The translations under genes were made by a program, and so were the position numbers. Of a stretch of 64,000 nucleotides of DNA, positions 1 to 13,087 are shown piece by piece. This DNA comes from Imbricaverruca yamaguchii (Eukaryota; Arthropoda; Thecostraca; Neoverrucidae). The notes below the pieces were generated by a model, which saw only the letters and a program-made list of their open reading frames with translations, ran no database searches and was not told the DNA's origin. The first letter of the stretch is position 1; the number at the start of each line of letters is the position of its first letter. The DNA is taken from contig JAOTOL010001602.1 in the NCBI GenBank assembly GCA_034440575.1, forward strand, positions 854,501 through 918,500. Reading direction: 5' to 3'.

Positions 1-349
1 TAGTATCCATCTGCCTGGATGAAGACATCAATAATCGCCACAGAAGTTGCATGACATCTTGTCAGGCATTTTCCTAGCCACTTTCGAAAACACAGTCACA
101 CGGTAGCCACTTGGCACCGCTTATGATTCATGTGGTGCGGGTTTTTTATGGCGAGTGTTCAGTTTGGGACAGCTCACCTGGTGGTAGTGTCATTTCTGAT
201 GGAAACCTAGTGTGTTTCGTCGATGCTGCATTTTTATCTTTTTTGCTGCATCTGTTGTATCCAGAATACATGGCATGGTGGCATTTACTGTTATCAATGA
301 GTACTCCCACAACAACCCTTGCAATATCAAGAGCGACCATTTTATTCAA
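1..349. other. Unassigned DNA
   Basis: No exon, repeat or RNA feature that I can support. Confidence 0.5.
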
Positions 350-1172
350 TTAACCCGTCCCGTCTCGGGGGGTCTTCAAAAGCCCCCCTCAGGTCCTTCG
401 CGGATAGCGGACGAACGGCACGAGGCAGCGCGCCCATATTTGGCATACCTCTTCCCACATCAATTTGACATGTTGATTCAAAATGTTTAGGTCATATCAT
501 TTAGGGTCAACGGGTTAGTCAAGGTCAAGTGAGGTCACCTCCAAAAATGTTCAACCAGTCGTCACGCTTTAACGGATGCAGATATTTTAATGAAACGTTC
601 AGCGTTTGCTTATCTTTACGGATGCAACAAAGCGTACGAGTGGAATTTTTTTTCGTTTTTGACTACATATAACTTTTGCGTACCTGCCAAATTGCAGTTC
701 AAATGCACGATTCTGGCTAAAGTAAGCATTTTTTATTAAGGCAAGTTGACTTCCAACGTTTCTCGGTCTGCTCTACCAATTGGAAAAGGAAAGTTAAAGA
801 AAAATTGAAAACTCAGAATTTTGAACTTTCAAAACAAAACGTTTGAGGGGCCAAAAAAATTATAGCCCTGGTCGATTTCGCTGTCCTTTTCTCATTCCAA
901 ATACATTTTGCTTTTCATATATCCCCAAAATGAGCTACCCAGAGTTAAAAAAAAACATAATGAATGCCGTGAAAAGTGAAAATTTAGCCCCTCTGGTGAC
1001 GTCACTTTTCGTTGGAAATTATTTTGAGGGTGGATCCGGACCCTACCCGTCGAACACTTTCCGATGATGCCTGTTTCGTTTTCGTGCGGCGCTTAGTTTG
1101 GAATTTAAAGGGGTGTCTTCCACCCCCTCCCCCCCCCCGAGACGGGGTGCGGGGATCTAACCGGAAAGACGT
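350..1172 (-). mobile_element. TTAA-element family 1, full-length copy A
   Basis: About 820 bp. Begins TTAACCCGTCCCGTCTCGG at the left and ends with the inverted counterpart CCCGAGACGGGG... near 1140. The inner body includes AAAGCGTGACG, TTTGTTGCATCC and a TGACGTCAC palindrome shared by all copies, and the direct repeat AGGTCA-AGTG-AGGTCA at 522-537. No coding capacity. TTAA is present at the left end only; the right end has drifted. Confidence 0.8.
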
Positions 1173-2972
1173 CAGAAGGTTTTTTGTTTGTTGTTGTTGC
1201 GAAAGCTGAATATGTTGATGTCTTTGCGAGCTGAGGCTGAACTCGGTGAGCATGTTTGCTCTCGTCAACAATAATCGAATTATTTGAGAATTTTGACCAG
1301 CAATAGCATGAAACGTGAATGTACACGTGCACATCTCACCGATGTTGAACACCATTTTTCTTCTTTTGTTGGTTCGCAGACGCACAGTTACAATGGAAGA
1401 AAACATAAAATGATCATGCAAGGAAGAGAGCCACCTGAAGCAGCTCGCGATCACCGCCATCGATAGTGATGCACTTATATTTCATGGCATGATCAATGCA
1501 ATTTGCCTTGTCTGTTTAAGCCAAAGGCCACTGCCGGACACCGACACTTATAGAGGCAGTCAACATATGTCCGTCGACAAGGAAAGTGGCCACAGGAGGC
1601 CGGAAGTCGTTCTTTCATGCATGAAAACAGCCATTCACCGATGACATTGCGAATACATGCTAAGATATCTTTTCATGGTATTTTTTATCGTGAATTCGTT
1701 TTGGAAGTATAATTATACTTGGCTGTTTCATTTCATCAGTTTGCGACATGGTTTGCATATGCCCTGCATTCGCTTCTACCAAGTACTTCTTCGTACCTCT
1801 AGCCTATCAAGAACATTTCGGCATCTACCCATACCGAGGGGAGAAGGGATTGGCGTTGCCATCACATAGGCATTTCAACTCTAATTGAGCTAGAGACATT
1901 AACGATAATTGAGAACATTGTTTGACACCGCTTGTACCTAATGTAACCAATCTAGCATCGTAAGATCAAGCGTTGATATTCCAGGTCTGGTCAGCTATAA
2001 AGATTTCCAGAAAATATAATGACTTTGGATGAAAAATACTACATAAGAAAATGAAAAGAAGCCACAGCATTTGACGTGCTTGTATACGTCGGGACATGAC
2101 CTACCGGTTGGCGTCCTGCATATCATGACAGGTCCATTAGTTTATCATCCAGGTCAGGCCAATCTTACCCTTGATCATATAGATTTTAACGGTTCACAAA
2201 GTGGGTGTGACTAGACGGCAGTTCAAATGGCTTAATGGTAAAAGAGGACTCTGAACTCAACTTCTTGTTGCAAATAGCCAAGCGATCAAGAAGCGAGGTT
2301 AATCAAGGTCATTGGCCTTTGATGACCTCGGGTGACTTTCACAAAGTGTGTGTGGCCAAACGACGATCTCAGTGCCTTAGCGGTAGATCTGAACACTGAG
2401 CTCGAATTTATATCACACAATATTCTCAAATACCCTCCAAGAACGGACTTCAGGCATGGTCTTCCACCTTGAAGGTCAACCTCCAATGTTGACCAAGGTT
2501 GGGTTGAAGTAAAAGTAATTGACATTCCAGAATATATAAAATACCAAATGTTTAGAAACTGACAAGCTATAGCTTCCTTGTAGTAAGGATTCAAAAATTA
2601 CTTTGCAATCCCAGTGTTACTCTGTTCAAATCCCCAGGCAGCATCTCGATCCCTCGAAACCCATTGTTAGCTCAAAAGTAAGTATGTGAGGTTAAGAGGT
2701 TAATTACACAAGCGATTGGTGACAACAGACCTTGGATAGCTTACCGTGTTTTGTTTACACCAGCCTTATAATTTCGACTCGAATCGAGCCCACCAGCAAT
2801 ATATTACAAATCAAACGCTACAGGCCTTGCTCACGGACCACCTGTGATAGGCGTGCTTGCAATTGGACTTCTGGCACCATGAGCAGCGCAGCGGTACCGT
2901 GTACAGCGGTGTAAATTAATCACATTTATCTTCTTCATTGCATTTTATTGAATATATGTAGACAGATATAAA
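1173..2972. other. Unassigned DNA
   Basis: Mostly AT-rich with no convincing exon. 2130-2520 has several AGGTCA/TGACCT words and two similar segments (about 2165-2240 and 2305-2410, both with CACAAAGTG...GTG and GCCTTAG/CTTAATGGTA), probably an old duplicated repeat. Confidence 0.4.
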
Positions 2973-3047
<75 letters not shown>

Positions 3048-3056
3048 TATATATAC
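2973..3056. repeat. (AT)n microsatellite
   Basis: About 84 bp of almost pure AT dinucleotides with two interruptions, directly before the TG array. Confidence 0.97.
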
Positions 3057-3067
3057 CTATAATATAT

Positions 3068-3119
3068 ATGTGTGTGTTTGTGTGTGTGAGTGTGTGTGAG
3101 TGTGTATGTTTATGCGTAT

Positions 3120-3188
<69 letters not shown>

Positions 3189-3297
3189 TGTATGTGTATG
3201 CATGTGTGTCTGTGTGTGTGAGCGTGCGTGCGTGCGTGCGTGGGTGCGTGCGTGCGTGCGTGTGTGTGTATGTGTGTGTGTGTGTGTGTGTGTATGT

Positions 3298-3382
<85 letters not shown>
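3068..3382. repeat. (TG)n microsatellite, compound
   Basis: About 315 bp of TG repeats with interspersed TATG and a central CGTGCGTG segment. All plus- and minus-strand frames across it are open artefacts of the repeat. Confidence 0.97.
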
Positions 3383-3383
<1 letters not shown>

Positions 3384-3489
3384 AAATATGTTAGCATGAA
3401 ACGAATCTACACCAACACATCGGATTTCATCCGTCCTGAGGGTAATATGCAGTGGAGGCTGTGGAGGAGAGACAGGCTACCCTACAACA

Positions 3490-3761
3490 TTAACCAGCGC
3501 TGTCTTTCTGGTCAAATCCTCACACCCCGTCTCGGGGGGAGGTTGAAGACCCCCTCTTAAATCCAAACTAAGCATCGCATGAAAACGAAAGAGGTGTCAT
3601 CCGAAAGCGCTCGAAGAGTAGGATCCGGGTCCTCCCTCCACAAAAAAAAGTTTTTTTTTCGCTATCCGCGAAACCCCCCCCCTCCCCCCTCTCGTTTTTC
3701 GCTATCCGTGAAAAACCTGAGGGGGGGGCGGTTGAAGACACCCCGAGACGGAACGGGTTAA
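3490..3761 (+). mobile_element. TTAA-element family 1, internally deleted copy B
   Basis: 272 bp with TTAA at both ends (3490-3493 and 3758-3761). The two ends, CACCCCGTCTCGGGGGG and CCCGAGACGGAACGGGTTAA, are joined through an A-rich, T-rich linker near 3642-3660 with the whole central body missing. A typical internal-deletion derivative. Confidence 0.75.
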
Positions 3762-4499
3762 TAGAAATGGCAGTTGAGAAGATAGATGTGGTGCATTCAG
3801 GAGCATAGGCATGTGAGGAATCTGGTGGAGGTGAAAAAGCCTGCTACTCGGCAACGAACGTGGGTGACAGATACTTATAAAAAAATATATATCCAGTTAC
3901 GGTGACAATTTACGATACCGTGCTGCCATTGCGTATGGATAATGTTTTCCATCAGGCCGTTTGTTTCTTAACGCATGCAGTGAATACATTTTCCCTAAAG
4001 CGCTACCAGGCGAGGTGAAGTCCATATACTTTAACATTGTCATGGTAAGCCCTATCACCTACGAACTGTCCCGTACCCGTCCATTGACATCTATATGCAA
4101 CTAGACAGACAACTTGCCGCCCGCCGTACGCTCCGCGTCCGATCCAGGCTGGAGCAACGGTACATGGGCAAAAGATCGAGCGCGCCGCCCGCTCCCATTC
4201 ATCCCATCCCAGAATGAAATGTAAATTGAAAAGTTGTGGATGGATTTTGACAAAAGTAGTGCAAAATGATGCTGGGTTCATGATGAGCAGATGTAAGTGG
4301 GAAACATCTCGTAAAATGTTGTCGTTGCGTTTTTGATGTCTAATTTCCATCATTGTATTTCTAACTTATTGCGGTATTCGGCATGCGTACGCAACGAAAT
4401 TAAGACAACGGAAACCCCATAAACACCTGCAAAGTAACGTTGGGAATGTTTGTAGTTGTCAGCATATGTGTACTGCGTGTGCACCCTATATTATAATAA

Positions 4500-6640
4500 T
4501 GGTCGGATCCAGGAATTCTCACGGGAGAGGGGTATTTGTTTGGGAGCGCCATTTCTTAGGAGGTGCACCATGCGAAATTACCTGAAGGAGGCCTTTGGTC
4601 GAAAATCCGTTTAGCAGGGGAGGAGCATGTTCTTGAGCACACTGAAGAGGTGGTTTTGGCTTCACAAAATATGAAGGGGAGTACTCGAGCCTTCCCGGAG
4701 GGGCGCAGGTTTCAAATTATATGGGGGCATGTCCCTGAATACACCGACCATTCCTGAATTCGCATGGCCATCCTGCAGGACATGGGTTGATGCTTAGGCA
4801 GACGGGTGTTGCCTTATATACTTTCGAGGACACAAGTGCCACATCAATGTTGGCTTTTCTCCCTCCAATAATTTCAGGCTTTAACCCGCCACTTTCCGGT
4901 CTCTTCGGCCAGATCCTAACACCCCGTGCGAGGGGGTAAGAGGAACCCCCTCTAATCTCCAAACTAAGCGTCACACGAAAACGAAGGTGTTATTGGAAAG
5001 CCCTCGATGAATAGGACCCGACACCACCCCAGGAAAAACAATCCCAAAAGTGACGTCACTATGTGGCATAGGTTTTCACAATTTATGTCATGCTTTTGGC
5101 TCTGGGGGATCGTTTTGGGGGAGATTTGTTTAAAAAAAACAACAGTTATTTAGAATCAGAGGACAGCGAAATCGACCAGGACTCTGAAATTTTTGTTCAT
5201 CTAAAAATAAAAAATAAATTTAATTTCAAAATTATGAGTTTTCAAGTTAGCTTTAATTGTCCTTTTCTAATGAGCAAAGCGGACCGAAAACCGTCGTTGG
5301 AAGTCAACTTGCGCCCATACAAAATGCTTACGTTAGCCAGAATCTTCGATTTGAACTCTAATGGGCAAATATACAAAACTAGTAAGTAATCAAAAACGGA
5401 AAAAATGACAAATTCGTATGGTGCGTTTTGTTGCATCCCTAAAGTTAAGCAGACGCTGAAGGTTTCATTAAAATATGTGTATCCGTTAAAGCGTGACGTC
5501 TCGTTTAACTTTTTGTGGAGGTGACCTTACTTGACCTAAACTAACTCGTTGACCCTAGATGACCTGACTTCAAAATTTTGACACAAGATGGTAAATTCAT
5601 GTGGCAACCGGTACGCCAAATTTCGGCGTGCTACCCTGCGCCGTTATTTCACTATCCGCAAAACAAAATGAGGGAGGGGCGGTTGAAGACCCCCGGAGAC
5701 AGCGAGGGTTAACATGGGACCCTATGGAGTTCGTTCTCCCAGTCAATTGAGGCGCTACCAATTGCCTTCATGTATTTCGCTCTCGCTCTCCCCTTCCCCG
5801 CCAGAATAATTTTCAGAAATAAACATCCTAGTGCTCAGGACTTCTTCTTTAATTGTAGCTCTTTCTATCAGCCCGGGACCTCTTCCAAGGGCGTAGCCAA
5901 AAGGGCAGGCATGGATCCAGGATTTTTGATGGAAGAGGCATGTCTGGAGCCAACGGATGAGCGCCCAGGGGTACATTCAGCTGAAAATTTTGAGAGGGGC
6001 GCACTTGATGGTCTTGGACGGGAGATTTCGGCTGAAAGTTCAAGGGGTGTACTCAATGATCATAAGGGGCTCCTTTAGCTAAAAAAATTAGGAAGGGTTT
6101 CACTTGAACCTCAGGGCACAAGTTGACGATTAGGCAGCGGAATTATGGTATGTACTTCCGATGGGAAAGTGCCTCATCAATAATGGTTTTGGCCTCCCCA
6201 AGTATTTATCATGGGAACCTATGAAGTGTGCTTCCCCAATCCATTTGGGTCTGCCCATTACATTCATGTATTTTGGCTCTGCCTCAATATTTTTTTTATC
6301 AACATACGGGCGCTCAGGACTTCCTCTTTAATTGTAGTTCTTTCTATTGACCCTTTGCCCCTTCCAAGAGAACAGGACGGATCCATGACTTTTCATGGAA
6401 AGGGGCATTCTGGAGCTACTGGATGAGCCCTCAGACGCACCTCCATCTGAAAATTTCGTGAGGGGTAGACTCAAATGGCTTGGAAGGGAGACTTCGGCTG
6501 AAAAGTAAGGGGGCAGGTGCACTCAATGATTATAAATGGCACAGGAGGGGAGCCGTTAGTTGAAAAGCTATACAGGGTCCCACTCGGGCCTGACTGGAGG
6601 ACCACTTTTATCGCAAGATGGGCGCCACCTTGCGATGAGC
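4500..6640. repeat. Diverged 'GGATCCAGG...GGGGCAC' repeat, three blocks
   Basis: Blocks at about 4500-4760, 5890-6080 and 6365-6610 share a loose unit: GGATCCA followed by TTTT, GGGG-rich short lines and CATTCAGCTGAAAATTTTGAG or similar. They are non-coding and lie around copy C of family 1. A similar TCCTGGATCCCCTGG stretch occurs at 44337. Confidence 0.5.
4881..5712 (+). mobile_element. TTAA-element family 1, full-length copy C
   Basis: 832 bp bounded by TTAA (4881-4884 and 5709-5712). Carries the shared TCTAATCTCCAAACTAAGCG and CACGAAAACGAA blocks, the TGACGTCAC palindrome, the AAAGCGTGACG block and the TGACCT-TACT-TGACCT pair at 5522-5537. Non-coding. Confidence 0.8.
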
Positions 6641-7497
6641 GGATACATGTCCCCTGTGCCCTCTGTATCTGTCTCCGCAAGGGGATGAACGGCAGAGACG
6701 CGGCAGATCGGAATACAGGCTTAGTGGGGAATAGATGACGTGGTTTTTGCTTGATACAAGAATATATATACATATATACATCGAGCAAAGTTTTTGCTTC
6801 ATATATGAATATATCATTTAAAAGTGATAGCCATTTTCACCACCGAGAACGCTTCAGCATCACCGCTTTAGATTCACAACACACTAGGCAGCGCCTGCCA
6901 GCGCCACAGTTTCGCCCATGTGCTGCGCCGCCGACGGGACCGTTTTGAAAAGTCCGGTTTATTTTCTAGTTATATATAGAGGTCAGTGTCCCCGTCCAGA
7001 GCTTGAACTCGACGCAGCAGTTCCGTTTTCCGGCACAGTTGGTTTTTAAAGCTGGTTTTAGTGTGTACGTACCTACATACTAAGTATTTCAGGCGTTGCT
7101 GAAGCTGAACTTGTGCATGTTTGCGTCAGTGGTGTTTCGTCTCTGTGAGTCAGGACAAGTATTAGACGCATGCCTTTGTCTTGGATGTTGTCCGCCAAAG
7201 AAATTATCTCTAGGAAATTGTCCACTCCTTTTCACAAAATTTGAATTAAGTTTGACAATAACTGCCATCTCCTTGCTGTTCGGTGATGATCATGGAAACA
7301 TGGAAACACTGATCATGATTGTAAGCAGCAAATCATATTTTTATGACAGAAACAAATCAAATAATTTTCCAACTTGGAATGCCACGCAGTTTTCCATTCA
7401 AAATCGATAATTCAAATTTAACGAAATCTTCAAAATGTTCTGATACATAAGTATCACCTGTGATAATGCCACGCGATTTTCCTGTCCATATCCACAA
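6641..7497. other. Unassigned DNA
   Basis: A GC-richer piece at 6840-6960 stands out, and TATATATAGAG at 6970 is followed by TCAGTG, but the spacing is wrong for a TATA/initiator pair. No exon supported. Confidence 0.4.
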
Positions 7498-7640
7498 TAG
7501 GGGCGTAGTTCTTCACGACCTACACCTTGTTTTTGGCTATGGCAGTTCATTTTTGGGAGAATTGAAGAAAATAAATTGGAATCTGAAAAGGAATGCTAAA
7601 TCTGCCATTACACTAACATTTCTGCGCACCCAAACTTTTT
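7498..7640 (+). repeat. Isolated internal piece of family 1, near twin of copy D
   Basis: About 140 bp beginning TAGGGGCGTAGTTCTTCACG and running to CACCCAAACTTTTT. It is almost identical, with a handful of differences, to 10425-10563 inside copy D, yet it has no element ends of its own. Confidence 0.75.
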
Positions 7641-7969
7641 CCTGTCCAATTACATAATTTCAAGGCATAAATCCAACCCTGGGCATACCTAACTGAAATG
7701 ACACTTGCAAGAAACCTTAGTGCAGTACATGTCCAAGGTGTGGGTGCTGGATATGCCACTGCCATCATGAGAAAAGTGTAAATTTGCATTTTATGGCAAC
7801 AGCTGGTTTCTTGAAGTTTCCTTTTCTAGCGCAATGTTTGTAAATGTGGTATGCATGATGTGACCACTTGTTTCCTCTGTAAAGGTATACTTTTCATTGG
7901 GAGGAAATTAGCACTGAAAAAGGCTTGGAGTTGGGTTATATAGCATAAAATGTAACGTTCAAAATGGGG

Positions 7970-9570
7970 GAAAAGCAATGTAACTTAACCTAACCGTACA
8001 TAACCTAACCTTTCATGCAATAAAAAGCAACTTAGTTTGTTATACATTTGAAAATATTCCAAATAAATCCTTTAAAAATCATGATTAATAGACCCAACCT
8101 AACCCAATCTCGCCTGTACTGCTTGTGAGGAAAACCTGAAATATTTTGTCCAATTAAAAAACATATTTTAACTTACAGCAAAGCCCTAGTATCACCTAAC
8201 TTAGCCAAACCTAACCTCTTTGTATGCCTCATGGTGGTAAAATAAGTAAAACTACTCTCATGATTACCTTAAACTGCAATAATTACAGGAAAAAATGCTT
8301 TGTAGATATCCTAGCTGCAAATTCGATGGTGAATCAAGACTGCTGAAAAAAACATGAGAGCAAAGCATATCGATGTACCTATCCGACTGCAAAACACTGC
8401 CTTTGGAGAAGAAAGCTGGTGACATTCATCGTGCATTGCTGCAGGAGGTGCAGGTAAGACTGGAAGTACTTCTGCTAACTAACATCATGTCTGCAGGACA
8501 TGACACTCTTGTGGGAGTTTTGCTCAAGTGCAAGCAAAAATACTATGACACCCTGTACAATTTTTGGTGCTGATTGTTTCTCTTTGGTGTGGCAGAGGGG
8601 TTCAATTGGTTAGGTGTATAAATCCGTTTAGTGTAGTAATTTTACACATAATATTTATCAGTATAGCATCTTAGGTAAGCCATTTTGGTAGGAATCCTTA
8701 TCATGGAAAATACTTTGGTTCTTCCAATATTCATACTTTTAAAATTTTGAGTATGATCACAATAAGAAGGTAGGTAATAGCGTAAAGTTAGGCTTTAAAA
8801 ATTAAGAAAAATATATAGCCTAACCTAAGATAGCCTGGCTTAGCCTTCCTTTGGAGATAAAAAAATACAAAAAAATTGATATTTGTTGTTAATTCAAAAA
8901 TGTCAAAATATTAAAAACTAACCTAGCATAACCTAACCTAACATAACCTGCTAGTGAAGAAAGACAATTTTTCTTAAACTTTTCAAAGTTCAAAACTAAG
9001 CTAGATAACCTAATTAAGCCTAGCGCATTTGTTTACTTTATGGAGGAAAACCCTCTATAAATCCTGTCATGTCACGTCATGAACACTTAAAGTACAATAA
9101 TACCCTGATTTCAATCATAAATGCTTATATTCCAGTTCGAAAGGAAAATAATACAAAGAAGATGACCTTGAATGAGGCAATATTTAATGAAAATTAGGTG
9201 AAAGCATATATTTTGGGGGAATATTTGCGCATTAAGGAAATTTTTGAATTGCTGCAGTTTCTAGTTCCATTCTGTCCTCATGAACGTGGATAGAATTATA
9301 CGAACACTCAGTTCTGTTACTGCAAATGTATACTTTTCAGGTGGAATGAAAAATAGCGTAAAAAGGGGGCATGGGGTGGGGTAAGACAAGATTAAAATCA
9401 AACATTGAAAAAGTAAACTTAGGACATTAAATAACGAAAAATAACTTATCCTAACATGGTCTGGCGTGTTTTTAAAACAAAAATATAATTTTATTTTCAG
9501 TTTAATACTTCATTTTTTTTCAACTTCAAAGAAGAGTCTTACCTAACCTAACATCTTTGAAAAGAAGCCC
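7970..9570. repeat. AT-rich tract with AACCTAACC clusters
   Basis: Repeated short runs of CCTAACCTAACC and variants (7985-8010, 8090-8110, 8190-8220, 8820, 8925-8950, 9540) in AT-rich DNA without coding signal. Blocks around 7830-7960 and 9240-9370 resemble each other and 39270-39370 (GCAAATG...CTTTTCAGGTGG...), so this is an old dispersed repeat. Confidence 0.6.
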
Positions 9571-10228
9571 AACTAAGGAAATATCCCATACGCTTGAACA
9601 TCGATTCCAAAGTAAAGTCATGCTATTTCCGAGAAAAACTGATATAAAGCTCTTTCAAAACAGCTTCGATTTTGACCTCGTGATCTGACTTTAGATCACG
9701 CTTGTAGAATAGCGATCATTTCAGCTTTCCCCTATGTGTACACTGGCTATTGGCGCAGGTGTGTTTAACCGCGAGATGGCGGCTGCGTACTGAATCTGTC
9801 GTCCCACCGAGATGAATAGACTGCTCAGAGGTAGCCGCCGCCCGTCGGGCGCCACGCCTCGTCAGACTGGCCCACGTGTAAATGTATGCACATACGTCGT
9901 AGCTGGCTGTGGTAGGATGGAATAGACGGGAGAACGTGCGTACGACGTGCGGTCTGTGCCAGCGGCTGTAGTTCCGTATGCTGAAGACGTATTTGATATG
10001 GAAACTTATTGACATCTTTTGTTCCTGAATTTTTGCCAAATTGTCTTCTTGCTCGATCACAAACAAGTTGAGTAATTCATGAGTGCTTTGCCAACGTTAA
10101 TATTTCATATAGTTTTTCTGTTGATCTGGCATATGTGTAGGTTTCTTTTAAAAATCGGAGGGCGCAATGCATGAAGACATAGGCAGGCCCAAATGAATTG
10201 GGCGCGGGGTTCTAAATATGGTCATATG
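9571..10228. other. Unassigned DNA
   Basis: A GC-rich island at 9750-9960 is open on the minus strand for 116 codons, but its peptide looks unlike a protein domain. No splice-bounded exon supported. Confidence 0.4.
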
Positions 10229-11044
10229 TTAATCCTCCCTGTCTTTCCGGTCACATTCTCATACCCCGTTTTGGGGTGGGTGGGTTTATACAACCTCCAC
10301 TCTAATCTCCAAACTAAGCGTTGCACGAAAACGAAAGGGATGCCATCAGAAAGCGCTAGACGAGTAGGGCCAGACCCCCCCCCCCCACACACCCAAATTG
10401 TATCCTCAAAGGTGACGTCAATAGGGGCGTAGTTCTTCACGACCTACACCTTGTTTTTGGCTATGGCAGTTCATTTTTGGGAGATTTGAAGAAAATAAAT
10501 TGGAATCTGAAAAGGAATGCTAAATCTACTATTACACTAACATTTCTGCCCACCCAAACTTTTTTGGTGTTGAACATATATAATTTGGAGTTTTCAATTT
10601 AATTTATATTTCCTGAAGTAGCAGAGCGAACAGAAAAACGATGCAAATCAACTTCCTGTCATAAACAAATGCATACTTTAGCCAGAAGCTTCGATTTGAA
10701 CTTTGATAGGCAAGTATGCAAAATTAATAAGTAATCAAAAACGAAAAATATATGGTGCGTTTTGTTGCATCCCTAACGATAAGCGAACGTTGAAGGTTTC
10801 AGTAAAATATATGCATCCCTTAAAGCGTGGCGACTCGTTAAGCTTTTTTTGGGAGGTGACCTCACTTGACCTATACAAATTCGTTGACCCGAGATAACCT
10901 TACCTCAATATTTTGACATAACATGCCAAACTAATGTTGGAATAGGTGTTCCAAGATTCGGCGCTGCTTCGCGCCATTATTACATTATCCGCGGAAAACC
11001 TTGGGGGCGCATATCACCCCCTCCCCCGATACGGCGCGGGCTAA
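10229..11044 (+). mobile_element. TTAA-element family 1, full-length copy D
   Basis: About 816 bp. Left TTAA at 10229-10232, right end degraded to CTAA. The conserved order of blocks is intact, with TGACCT-CACT-TGACCT at 10857-10872. It contains the 140-bp stretch also found alone at 7498-7640. Confidence 0.78.
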
Positions 11045-13087
11045 AAGTTGAAATAAAGAGGGAAGAATTGAGGGGCAAACATTGAACAGGGGCAGGTGTC
11101 CTCCAAAAACATACAAAGCTACCTATGATCCGCATTTGATCCATCTTATTATTCGGAAATTTGTATACCATGAGCGTATAACATAAATGGCGTAGATACC
11201 ATGTTCACTTTAAAACTTTTATCTTTCGCCACCGTTCGGATCACTGTTGATCACCAAATCAGTGTTATGCTCGACCTGTATCAGTGCAGGGAACAGTGAG
11301 TGCATCACTTCAGTCTGCAGTTATACATGTGCTTAATAGTGAGATATATGAGACTTGATGTCAAGTTGAAGTTCATTTATAGACTAAAACATTTTTATCT
11401 GCTCAATTTTAGCATCAATCGGGGATAATTCGCGTTCGCACTGTGGTGCACGTGCATTAATGTGAACCATCAACATTTACAGCCCAACAAGTCTTGTTGG
11501 GCTGATTCTGGCATGCCCCACCTGTCGCAGCACGAAACGCGTCCTTCATGCCGACCTCACGAGCACTTTGTCTGGCAGCCTCCACGAGCTGCAGAGAATT
11601 GTGCTGCTAAACAACTCTTGAGGTTTCCCGACCCTGAGAACGATCGCTGAGCTGCTCGTAAACTCTATCCGGTCGTTCTCGCGCTCCCCCCACAGCTTCG
11701 TCAACACAGCCAGTCTCGGCTTCACCATCACTCATGAGGTGGCCAGCCCACTACGCTCCCACACTGACTTTTGAATTTGTCCTGGATTCACTTACACTTA
11801 GCCCACTTTCCTTTTTAAGTTCTTGGCCATCAAGTCGGTCGCCTTTTTCATGTCCACAATCGACGATTGACTCACTCTGGAGATAGCCCCGAGGGACTTT
11901 CTCCTGGACCAATTGTAAACACATGATCATAATAGTTGCCACGCCAAAACGCTTTTGTTCTGGTTAGCAAGTCCGCTAATTCCTCTGCTGACGCGCACCT
12001 CCATGTTCACTGTACACAAAATACAATCGCACTGACCCGACCTTTTCAGACAAAAACAGCTCCTTGCCATGGAAAACGCTCAGCGCGCGACCTATCTTGA
12101 TCCAGACACCTTGTCGGGTCTATTTCTCTGTGTTGGATCAGGTTACCAGGTCTGTGTTGGTATCTCGGATCTAGTTCTTGTGTCGGATCTAGTTCTCTGT
12201 GTTGGCAACCTGACCTTTGGATCAGGTTACCAGGTCAAAACACTCCTCAGCCAGCGCTATTCGGTGGGCTCTGGCTTTCTCGTGCCACCCGTGCCGGCCA
12301 CCGCACTGCATCGTGACCTGCCGGTATGCAATTGATCGCTATCGGTGTTGGGGCAGTTAGGTGCAGCGAAAACTTACGGTACACATAGTGAAAGGATCGC
12401 TGATTATATTGGTATTAGTTGTGCATTGTGGTGCATTTTTCTTTGAATGCTTTGTTGAACTTTAGAGGCACTAAAAAGTTCAACGATTATTGTGATGACA
12501 GTGCTTGATCAAGGATAGCATATTGTGTACTTTTATATGCCTTTTATAATTGCTTATCACAGTGAGAATGTCCTCAGCCACCATTTCAAATCTCACTTGC
12601 ACATATTTTTAGAATGCGTCTAACCTTCGTCAGTCGTCAAGCTCCGACAACATTTGTACACATTTGCATCGTTATTTCCAAAACGGAATGTTGTCCATGT
12701 TTGTGGACTTGCTATCATGTCAAACATTGTGCGAATGTTCATAGAAACTGATTTAGTGTGCTTCAAGCATCTGGTGATGCAATGACGCCACAAATATCGT
12801 GTTAATATATGTTCGGTTCATACATTTCCGGGCAGTTTTTCCCCTCACCTATCACAACGTGCACCGGTGGCATGAATCGAATGGAAATCCTAGTCGAAAA
12901 CAACATGCAGGTGCCCAAGCATTTACTTGCATAACACAAGTACTTTCACCTTTCCGCTGACTCTGGCTTCGCAAGCATGGCACCAGGAGTAGGGATGTCC
13001 ACACACAAGGACTACTTCAACTTCTTTTCAAAGAGTTGATCGCTAAGTTGAGCACTTGACCCTCTTGCTCTCGACTCGATAACCGGA
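11045..13087. other. Unassigned DNA with a possible old coding remnant
   Basis: 11500-12000 has mildly coding-like composition on both strands (plus-strand HELQRIVLLNNS and RTIAELLVNSIRSFSRS; minus-strand ESIVDCGHEKGDRLDGQEL), each broken by stops. I do not recognise either. The rest is AT-rich with nothing supported, apart from the local duplication at 12125-12240. Confidence 0.35.
12125..12240 (+). repeat. Short local duplications
   Basis: GGATCAGGTTACCAGGTC occurs twice (near 12135 and 12218), and TCGGATCTAGTTCT twice between them. Non-coding; flanked by unassigned DNA. Confidence 0.8.

Noticed and set aside
6965..6990. Core promoter (TATATATA followed by TCAGT)
   Set aside because: TATA-to-initiator distance is only about 12 bp and no coding exon follows.
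9716..10066. 116-codon minus-strand frame in a GC-rich patch
   Set aside because: No domain, no splice context, and composition alone explains its openness.
11460..12340. Possible gene on either strand
   Set aside because: Stops break both readings and I recognise no domain; noted only as a possible old remnant.
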